In this document: one piece after another, positions 56,811 through 64,000 of the stretch
Layout: every line of letters begins with the position of its first letter
Numbering within the stretch: the stretch's first letter is position 1
Source: Achatina immaculata
Taxonomy: Eukaryota; Mollusca; Gastropoda; Stylommatophora; Achatinidae
Length of the DNA: 64,000 nucleotides
Assembly: GCA_009760885.1 (NCBI GenBank)
Contig: CM019701.1
Span: 15,200,782-15,264,781, forward strand
Direction: 5' to 3'
Program-made: the position numbers and the translations under genes
Notes under the pieces: generated by a model
The model's input: only the letters and a program-made list of their open reading frames with translations
Databases searched by the model: none
What the model was told of the DNA's origin: nothing

Positions 56811-57257
56811 AAGAGCTGAAATGGATGTTGTGGTCCTTGTTGGATTTCTGACAAGAAACCATCAATTAGGTTGCAACATGCCACCCCAGATCCGCTTTCT
56901 CGATACCCACGTTGAGGCCTTTTCACATAATTGTAGTGCAGTAAGTAACAAACATAGGGAGCGCCTTAACCAAGACATTTCAGCAACGGAAAGAAGGTAC
57001 CAGGACAAGTGGAACACATCTGTCCTCGTTGGTCATGCTGGAATGTGACAGGAGATGCCCCAGAAGTAGAATACAAACGAAAAGAATGACATTGGAATAT
57101 ATGTTGTTGTATATTTAATACTCCCCTCAAAGATTACCAAATCGAGTATTTTATTTTGTTTAAATGGCTGAATATTAAATATCTGGAATCCTAGAGCTTA
57201 CACAAATATTCTGTTGCTGTGTTCTTTTTTTCTCGCTCGTTTTTAGTGTGAACTGAC

Positions 57258-57580
57258 TATAAAATCAAAACAAATAAAATACAAAAGTTAAACAAAGCAA
57301 ATAAAATACAAAAGTTAAACAAAGCAAATAAAATACAAAAGCTAAACAAAGCAAATAAAATACAAAAGTTAAACAAAGCAAATAAAATACAAAAGCTAAA
57401 CAAAGCAAATAAAATACAAAAGCTAAACAAAGCAAATAAAATACAAAAGCTAATCAAAGCAAATAAAGTGCAAAGGCTATTCAAAACAAATACAATGCAA
57501 AAACTAATCAAAACAAATAAAATTCAAAAGTTAAAACAAATAAAGTACAAAGCTAATAAAACTAATAAAATACAAAAGCA
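57258..57580. repeat. 27-bp AT-rich minisatellite, about 12 units
   Basis: The unit contains 'aaagcaaataaaatacaaaa' plus g(t/c)taaac; later units decay progressively. Confidence 0.92.
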
Positions 57581-57661
57581 AATTGTTTGTTTTTTTTTTT
57601 ATGGCAGTGTAATAGATAGAATGAAAAAGTAACCTTTATTTTTTTTTTAAATTTTATTTTG

Positions 57662-57955
57662 GAAAATGCGGCCTAGTTGGCTGAGTTGTTAGATGCTAGA
57701 TCTACTAATCCGGTGGTATCAGGTTCAATACCCAGGGGTGGGGATTACTTTCTCTGGTACCACTACACCTAAAAAACCCCTGGGCCAACCCAGCCTCCGA
57801 AAGCAGGCACCAGAGAAATCTGGGGAGGTAAATGCGACAAGACGAGGTACTGACCACATTAGACTTTCATGTGCAGAAGGTATTTGAAATGCAGGTCTAA
57901 CGCCCTATTCCCAGTATGACCTTGATGGTATGGAGATGGGGATTTTAACATTTCA
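57662..57955 (+). mobile_element. SINE-1, full-length copy
   Basis: tRNA-like head with box A ttggctgagttg (about 57676) and box B ggttcaataccc (57722-57733), then 'ctggtaccactacacctaaa', 'aaatctggggaggtaaatgc', 'gactttcatgtgcagaagg' and the 3' end 'ccttgatggtatggagatgg'. This is the best copy for defining the family (about 290 bases). Confidence 0.88.
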
Positions 57956-58164
57956 GTTAAGAAAAGAGTTAAGAATAATGATCTTCAAGGAGCAGGCGCT
58001 GACAAAATGAATAAAAATACGTTCATGTTCATTTCTTAGAAATCTGGCCATTTGTAACGTAAACTTACTGCGTGAATATATGTAAGACATATATTCACAG
58101 ATTAATCTCACGCTTACTGCATAAATCTACATATATCAGTCTATTATTACATGAATCTACATAT

Positions 58165-58552
58165 CATTCAGTCATTCATTTGCATGTCCCTTGCGGAACT
58201 TTGCCTCCCTAACAGCACTCCTGTAGGCCTATCGGTTGTGAGCAAGATGGCCTGCCGCTGCTGCATCCATTTGCAGATCATCAACGATGTCTTGCAGCCA
58301 TCCTCGCCTTGGTCTTCCTCTCTTTCTTTTTCCCATTATGTACCCTTCCAAGACGGTCTTCTCTAGGTTATCATAACGTTTAATGTGTCCAAAATATTTA
58401 AGTTTTCTCTTTTTAATCCTCTTTACTAGCCAGCCTTCTTCAATATTAAGCTCTTGTAGTATAGATATATTTGTTCTTTTTTGTGTCCATGATATTTGAA
58501 GAACTCTTCTGTAGCATTTACATTCAAAGGCATTTATGTGTTTCTCAGCTGT
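58165..58552 (-). mobile_element. LINE-A 3' fragment inside the 30-bp array
   Basis: Minus-strand LINE-A end with a mixed TGAA/TGAC tail at 58165-58182, coding traces through 'KRKRGRPRRGWLQDIVDD' to 'TAEKHINAFECKCYRRVL'. The flanking array motif aatctacatat occurs directly on both sides. Confidence 0.9.
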
Positions 58553-58646
58553 AATCTACATATATCAGTCTATTATTACATGAATCTACATATATCAGTC
58601 TATTATTACATGAATATACATATATCAGTCTATTATTACATGAATC

Positions 58647-58649
<3 letters not shown>

Positions 58650-58687
<38 letters not shown>
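58650..58687. repeat. (CT)n microsatellite
   Basis: Pure CT run between the 30-bp array and the LINE-D 3' end; possibly the LINE-D tail. Confidence 0.95.
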
Positions 58688-58689
<2 letters not shown>

Positions 58690-58912
58690 CTGAGCCTTAA
58701 GTGCCCAGGGCACATGGGGCTTCCGTAAGGGTTTTCCACAAAATCCTGTCCTTTGCCTTTTTTTCTGCTCTTGCCCAGGTGAGCCCTCTATTGCTCAATA
58801 TCTTTTCTGTTGTTCTTCTCTATGTCTCTTTTGGTTTACCCTTACTTCTGTTCCCCTGTGGTGTCCATCTTAGTGCTGTTTTTGGTAGTGAGTTGTCAGT
58901 CATTCGGAGCAC
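58688..58912 (-). mobile_element. LINE-D 3' fragment inside the 30-bp array
   Basis: Close match to 37378-37595 on the same strand; 'GNRSKGKPKET' to 'EALRKPHVPWALKAQ'-type traces on the minus strand. Confidence 0.82.
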
Positions 58913-59084
58913 ATGAATCTACATATATCAGTCTATTATTACATGAATCTACATATATCAGTCTATTATTGCATGAATCTACATATATCAGTCTATTATT
59001 ACATGAATCTACATATATCAGTCCATTATTATATGAATCTACATATATCAGTCTATTATTACATAAATCTACATATCTTACATC

Positions 59085-59238
59085 TTACACCCTTTCCGTG
59101 TCGTTAAACGTCACATAGGGTTCGCATTGTAGTTCGTCAAGTTTTCCTGCTTTCAGCGAGCTTTTCAACTTCATCAAGGGATTTTGTGCCTATTAATGTC
59201 GTTTCTCTTAACAATGTCCTCTTTAGAGTTTTATGAAT
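59085..59238 (-). mobile_element. LINE-C 3' fragment inside the 30-bp array
   Basis: Matches 39450-39600: 'cgttaaacgtcacatagggt', 'catcaagggattttgtgcct' and 'ttaacaatgtcctctttaga' on the plus strand. Confidence 0.8.
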
Positions 59239-59335
59239 TTACATATACCAGTCTATTATTACATGAATCTACATATATCATTCTATTATTACACGAATCT
59301 GCATATAACAATCTACATACAGTTTAGAGTAATCT

Positions 59336-60051
59336 ACAAACTAAAAACCATCAGCAACATTCCACTGGAGAAATTCTCTTTCGGGGAAATCTGAGAGGGT
59401 ACTAATGTGGGAATGAAAGAATACGTATGGGGGCACCCAAGAGGAAGGAGTAAAGACAGAATCAAAGAAAAACCTTAATAGCGTAAAGTAAATCTACATA
59501 TAAGCTATTATGAAAGGGAATACATGTGAAACTTGGGACAAACATAGTGGGAAATACCAAAAACTGTTAGAGCAATAGATTAACCAGTCATAATCACAAG
59601 TATTCGCCTTTCTTTAGCCTAAAATAAACTATTTATTATAGATTATTTTATCTCTACTAGACGTTTTAAAAAATTATGTATATAAATTTTTTATAAATGG
59701 TAAAACACAAACTGGTAAAGGAAACTAATGTTGCCAGAAAAGAGAACGCATGTTGATTTATAAGAAATTCTGCGAGCTGGATTCGAAAGGAGAAAAAATA
59801 TGGCACTAAACACCAATCAGAAATTTTCAGAAGTAGGTTGCCAGGATGCCACGGGCGATATCGAAGTTAGTTTGGCTTATTTTGTGGGAAAAGTGGCAAA
59901 TACGCTAAATATAGTAAGCGAAATAGTTTTCCCATGTTCTACGTAACTCAGAATGGGAGATAGTTTTTTTTTTAAAAGTATTTTGAAGATGTGATTTTCA
60001 TTCATTTTCTTTAGCTCTCGAGTTTTATCATCAGTATGATATGCATGCATC
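59336..60051. other. Unclassified sequence
   Basis: No supported gene. A stretch near 59390-59480 with 'gagggtactaatgtgggaat' could be a further decayed LINE end. Confidence 0.4.
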
Positions 60052-60366
60052 TTTTAATGGCATGCATCTTTCCCATCGCAACATATGCCTGTGAGACCTA
60101 AACATTTAACAAAACAGATGAGAAACACATAAATGGCTTTGAATGTAAATGCTACAGAAGAGTTCTTCAAATATCATGGACACAAAAAAGAATATATCCA
60201 TACTACAAGAACTTAATATTGAAGAAGGTTGGCTAGTAAAGAGGATTAAACCGAGAAAACTTAAATATTTTGGACACATTAATCGTCATGATAATTTAGA
60301 GAAGACGATCTTGGAAGGATACATAATGAGGAAAAGAAAGAGAGAAAGACCAAGGCGAAGATATTG
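60052..60366 (+). mobile_element. LINE-A internal fragment, 3' end missing
   Basis: Coding traces from 'HLSHRNICL'-frame sequence (aatggcatgcatctttccca) through 'LNIEEGWLVKRIKPRKLKYF' to 'RKRKRERPRRRY', where it stops before the normal C-terminus and tail. Confidence 0.85.
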
Positions 60367-60539
60367 AGTTATTTTTCCAGTTTTTGTTGAAGTCCAGTAA
60401 CACACATGCTCTTCTTCCCAAGTTTTCTCTGTGTAGTCTGGGCACTCATAAATCTGGATTTAAAAAATTTCATAATAGGCATTCATTTATGTAAGAATAT
60501 TAACAGAAGAGGGAGAAGAAGTAGGATTGTAAAAACATC

Positions 60540-60563
60540 AGCAAAAATAGTAGTGCTAACAGT

Positions 60564-60601
<38 letters not shown>

Positions 60602-60826
60602 CATTAGTATTAGTAGCACTAATAGCAGTAGCAGTAGTAGTAGAAGCATTATTAGTAGTAGCACTATTAGTAGCATTAATAGTAGCAGCACCAGCAGCAG
60701 CAGTAGTAGTAGTAGATGCAGTATTAATAATAGTAGTAGTAGACAAAGCATTAGTAGTAGTAGTAGTAGCAGCAGTAGTAGCAGATGAAGCATTACTAGT
60801 AGTAGTAGTAGTACTAGTAGAAGCAT

Positions 60827-60862
<36 letters not shown>

Positions 60863-61278
60863 TAGTAGTAGTAGAAGTAGTAGTGGCTGCATTAGTAGTA
60901 GTAGTTTTAGTAGTAGTAGTAGAAACATCAGTTGTAGTAGTAGTAGTAGAAGAAGCATTATTATTAGTAGTAGAAGCATTGGTAGAAATAACAGTAGTAG
61001 TATAAGCATTAGTAGTAGCATCAGTAGTAGTAGAAGCATTAGTAGTAGTAGAAGGATTAGTAGAAGTAGTAGTAATACTAGTACAAGCATTAGTAGTAGT
61101 AACAGTAGTACTAGTAGTAGCATTAGTAATAGTGGTAGTAGTAGTAGTAGTAGTAGAGAAAGCATTAGTAGTAGCAGTAGTAATAGTAGTGGCAGTAGAG
61201 GCATTAGTAGAAGTAGTAGAAGAAGCATTAGTAGTAGTAGTAGCAGCAGCAGCACTTCAGCAATAGTAGTACTAGTAA

Positions 61279-61335
<57 letters not shown>

Positions 61336-61577
61336 GAGTAGTAGTAGTAGTGGTAGCAGTAGTAGTAGTAGTAGAAGAGTCAGCATAAGTAGTAGCAGTA
61401 GCATTAGTAATAGCAGTAGTAATAGTAGTAGTAGTAGTAGTAGTAGTAATAGTAGTAGTAGTAATAGTAGTAGTAGTAACATTAGCATTAGTAACAGTAG
61501 TAATAGAGACACCATAAATAGTAGCAGTAGCATTAGTAGTAGTATCAGCATTAGAAGTAGTAGTCGTCGTCGTTGTC

Positions 61578-61626
<49 letters not shown>

Positions 61627-62057
61627 CAGTAGTAGTAGAGTCAGCATAAGTAGTAACAGCAGGATTAGTAGTAATAGTAGTAGTAGTAATAGTAGTAGTA
61701 GTCAGCATAAGTACTAGCGGTATGATTAGTAATAGTAGTAGTAGTAGCAGCAGCACTTTAGCTGTAGTAAGAGTAGTAGTAGTAATATCAGCACTAGTAG
61801 TAGCAGTAGTAGTAGTAGCAGCTTTAGTAGTAGTAGTGGTAGCAGCAGCAATAGTAGTAGTAGTAGTAGTTGTGGTGTAGTAATAGTAATGGTAGTAGTA
61901 ATAGTAGTAGTAATTGTGATGTAGTAGTAGTAATGGTAGTAGTAGTAGTAGTAGTTGTGGTGTAGTAGTAGTAATGGTAGTAGTAGTAGTAGTAGTAGTA
62001 GTAGTAATATCAGCGTTAGTAGTAGTTGGGGTAGTATTACTAGTAGTAGTAGTAGTT

Positions 62058-62088
<31 letters not shown>

Positions 62089-62232
62089 TAGTAGTAGCAA
62101 CAGCATTAGTAGTAGTTGTAGTAGTAGTTGTAGTAGTAGCAGTAGAAGCATTAGTGGTAGTAGTAGTATTAGTATTAGTAATTGTAGTAGTAGCATTAGT
62201 AGTACTACTACTAGTAGTAGTAGTAGTAGTAT
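60540..62232. repeat. (AGT)n trinucleotide array, about 1.7 kb
   Basis: About 560 triplets, mainly GTA with GCA, ACA and GAA variants. A longer recurrent motif 'agcattagtagtagtag' occurs dozens of times, especially in 60600-61700. Frames of poly-Val, poly-Leu or poly-Thr are artefacts. Confidence 0.97.
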
Positions 62233-62636
62233 TAGAGTGAACCCGGTAGGATTATTTGAAACCTGTACAACTGTACCTGTCTTTCACCTTGCACGAAGAA
62301 TTTCCCGGTTTTACCTTGACTATACTTGGCAGCTTATACTGGGGGGGGGGGGGGGTTAATGTTAAACTCAACACTTTACAAACACCGGGGGAAAGTAAAA
62401 GTCTGTGCGAAGTTTTTTTTAACTCTGTGTGTGTGGCGAGATTTAAACTTGACAAAATACTGGCGTGCTGAGCCAAAGTCAAAAGTTGGGAAACTCCACC
62501 ATGAAAATCAAACCTGTTTGTCTTCCCGCCCAGTCCACTCGCTCCAAGCCAGCTTGTCATGTTACTTGATGCCCTGTTTCCATTTCAAATGAAAGTTTAT
62601 TTTTCCATTTTGAGTCAAAACAATTGATTTTCTTTC

Positions 62637-62639
<3 letters not shown>
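62233..62639. other. Unclassified sequence
   Basis: Contains a G14 run at about 62341-62355. No gene seen. Confidence 0.4.
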
Positions 62640-62670
<31 letters not shown>

Positions 62671-62705
62671 GTCTCTCTGTCTCTGTCTGTGTCTTTCTCT
62701 CTCGC
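62640..62705. repeat. (CT)n-rich microsatellite
   Basis: CT run turning into CTGT units. Confidence 0.95.
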
Positions 62706-62724
62706 CATATAATATATCGCTGTC

Positions 62725-62790
62725 TGAATGTTCGACGGGCCTGCGTGACCAATTCGTAACGTTTTGAGAATAAAGTATAAATAAAAATGT
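62725..62790 (+). mobile_element. LINE-B 3' terminus
   Basis: Signature 'cgggcctgcgtgaccaattc', AATAAAGTATAAATAAA and then a CTGT/CTCT array. Confidence 0.75.
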
Positions 62791-63230
62791 GTCTGTCTCT
62801 CGATGTCTGTCTCTCTGTCTCTCGCTATCTGTCTCTCGATGTCTGTCTCTCGCTATCTGTCTCTCGATGTCTGTCTCTCTGTCTCTCGCTATTTGTCTCT
62901 CTCTCTGTCTCTCTCTGTCCGTCTCTCTGTATCTCGCTTTCTGTCTCTCACTGTCTCTCAGTCTCTCGATATCTGTCTCTTTGTCTCTCGCCGTCTGTCT
63001 CTCGCTATCTGTCTCTCTGCCTTCGTTGTCTGTCTCTGGCTGTCTGTCTCTCTGTCTCTGGGTGTCTGTCTCTCTGTCTCTGGCTGTCTGTCTCTCAGTC
63101 TCTCGATATCTGTCTCTTTGTCTCTCGCCGTCTGTCTCTCGCTATCTGTCTCTCGCTATCTGTCTCTCTGTCTCTAGCTATCTGTCTCTCTGTCTCTCGT
63201 TGTCTGCCTCTCTATCTCTCTGTATGCAAA
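62786..63230. repeat. CTGT/CTCT-rich array following a LINE-B end
   Basis: Units like gtctctcgctatct alternate with ctgtctctctgt. No fixed period. Open frames of Ser-Leu-Cys repeats are artefacts. Confidence 0.93.
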
Positions 63231-63329
63231 GAAAGGGTTTATTGATTATTTACTTACTCATCTTTCGATTTCTCATGCATATTATGTTCAATAACAAATG
63301 CTGAATATCGTTATGTAATAAAAGTTGTA

Positions 63330-63415
63330 AAATGAATGGCAGAATGGTAGACGGGCCTGCGTGCCCAATTCTTAACTCTTCGAAAATAAAGTCTGTTCGT
63401 TTGTTCGTTCGTTCA
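63330..63415 (+). mobile_element. LINE-B 3' terminus
   Basis: Exact signature gggcctgcgtgcccaattct, then AATAAAGTC and a GTTC-repeat tail that grades into CTGT. Confidence 0.82.
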
Positions 63416-63416
63416 T

Positions 63417-63455
<39 letters not shown>

Positions 63456-64000
63456 ATCGCTGTCTGTCTCTCTGTCTCTTGCTGTTTGTCCCTCGCTTCT
63501 GTCTCTCTGTCTCTCGCTATCTGTATCTTTGTCTCTAGCTGTCTGCCTCTCTGTCTCTCACTGTCTGTCTCTCCGTCTCTCTCTGTCTCTCGCTGTCTGT
63601 CTGTCTCTCTATCGCTGTCTGTCTCTCTGTCTCGTGCTGTCTATCTCTCGCTATCTGTCTCTCTGTCTCTTGCTGTTTGCCTCTCTGTCTCCCGCTGTCT
63701 GTCTGTCTCTCTCTCTATCGCTGTCTGACTCTCTCTGTCTTTCATTGTCTGATTCTCTCTGTCTCTCGCTGTCTGATTCTCTCTGTCTCTCATTGCCTGA
63801 CTCTCTCTGTCTTCCATTGTCTGATTCTCTCTGTCTCTCGCTGTCTGACTCTCTCTGTCTCTCATTGCCTGACTCTCTCTGTCTTTCATTGTCTGATTCT
63901 CTCTGTCTCTCATGTCTGACTCTCTCTGTCTCTCATTGTCTAATTCTCTCTGTCTCTCGCTGTCTGACCCTCTCTGTCTCTCATGTCTGACTCTCTCTGT
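63415..64000. repeat. CTGT/CTCT array with longer unit, runs off the window
   Basis: CTGT units, then GTCTCTCGCTGT-type units. From about 63720 there is a roughly 28-base unit 'ctgactctctctgtctctca' plus ttgt with alternating variants. It continues past the end of the window. Confidence 0.95.

Larger units (their letters stand above)
54098..57083 (+). pseudogene. Decayed multicopy (probably transposon-derived) gene with two internal minisatellites
   Basis: Coding traces lie in order on the plus strand: 'KTPLVDPSEK' (54160-54190); then, after a 27-bp array, 'LEKNFVKGMKQ' (55665-55695), 'EAKIKQGIFAGPK' (55743-55781) and 'NEKATWEAFRSDVHNFLG' (55831-55884); then, after a 34-bp array, 'LGCNMPPQIRFLDTHVEAF' (56867-56925), 'ERLNQDISATERRYQDKW' (56961-57014) and, one frame over, 'CWNVTGDAPEVEYKRKE' to a stop at about 57083. 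This order (PLVDP..., NFVK, GIF.GP, W..F..VV.NFLGN, GC.MSLKIHFL, GERFHQDI...RYQG.W, YKRK) is how I remember a highly repeated invertebrate gene family of unknown function. Stops and frameshifts make it a pseudogene. Family identity is from memory and needs a search. Confidence 0.72.
58120..59335. repeat. 30-bp minisatellite interrupted by three LINE insertions
   Basis: The unit is 'atgaatctacatatatcagt' plus ctattattac. Array pieces: 58120-58164, 58553-58650, 58912-59084 and 59238-59300. Between them lie LINE-A, a CT run with LINE-D, and LINE-C fragments, all on the minus strand. Confidence 0.92.

Noticed and set aside
60500..61756. 418-codon Leu/Thr-rich frame on the minus strand
   Set aside because: Translation of the AGT array.

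Overview
The window looks like intergenic DNA from a repeat-rich animal nuclear genome. It is probably a lophotrochozoan and most likely a gastropod mollusc. That placement rests on the style of the repeats (APE-type LINEs ending in short tandem repeats, tRNA-derived SINEs, mariner and Tigger-like DNA elements, very long GATA/ACAG microsatellites), not on a marker gene. Only one convincing host gene is visible: a 1,542-codon uninterrupted reading frame on the minus strand at 1218-5846. It encodes a Ser/Thr-rich, largely disordered protein with a charged C-terminal coiled coil, which I cannot assign to a family. No rRNA, functional tRNA or CRISPR array was found.

Layout: 1-6.5 kb, the host gene and its flanks. 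6.5-17.7 kb, LINE and SINE fragments (LINE-A, B, E, F; SINE-1) and a 25-bp minisatellite. 17.7-24.5 kb, GATA/GAGA arrays and nested LINE/SINE insertions. 24.7-27.2 kb, a 45-bp minisatellite of about 55 units, open in all three minus-strand frames. 28.9-30.8 kb, tetranucleotide arrays and a 29-bp minisatellite. 31.6-32.9 kb, a complete but dead mariner with 37-bp terminal inverted repeats. 32.9-45.3 kb, copies of an unclassified repeat (family R), two Tigger-like MITEs, a 0.6-kb palindrome built from tRNA-like SINE sequence, and a LINE-A copy interrupted by a short insert resembling a Penelope-type hammerhead ribozyme. 46.4-52.0 kb, LINE-A and LINE-G copies, including a near full-length but decayed LINE-A. 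52.1-57.6 kb, a run of minisatellites, two of which (27-bp and 34-bp units) are expansions inside the coding sequence of one decayed multicopy gene. 58.1-59.3 kb, a 30-bp array invaded by three LINE families. 60.5-62.2 kb, a 1.7-kb AGT array. 62.6-64.0 kb, LINE-B 3' ends running into CTGT/CTCT arrays.

LINE family letters are labels used only in this annotation. LINE-A is RTE-like, with a 3' tail of TGAA or TGAC repeats. LINE-B is CR1/Jockey-like and its 3' end carries the signature gggcctgcgtgcccaattct. LINE-C to LINE-H are fragments recognised by their reverse-transcriptase C-terminal reading frames. Nearly all are 5'-truncated and frameshifted. The main theme is interplay between transposons and tandem repeats: LINE 3' tails seed microsatellites, tandem arrays host LINE insertions, and pieces of former coding sequence have been amplified into minisatellites. 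All assignments come from reading the sequence and from memory of the families. No database search was possible.
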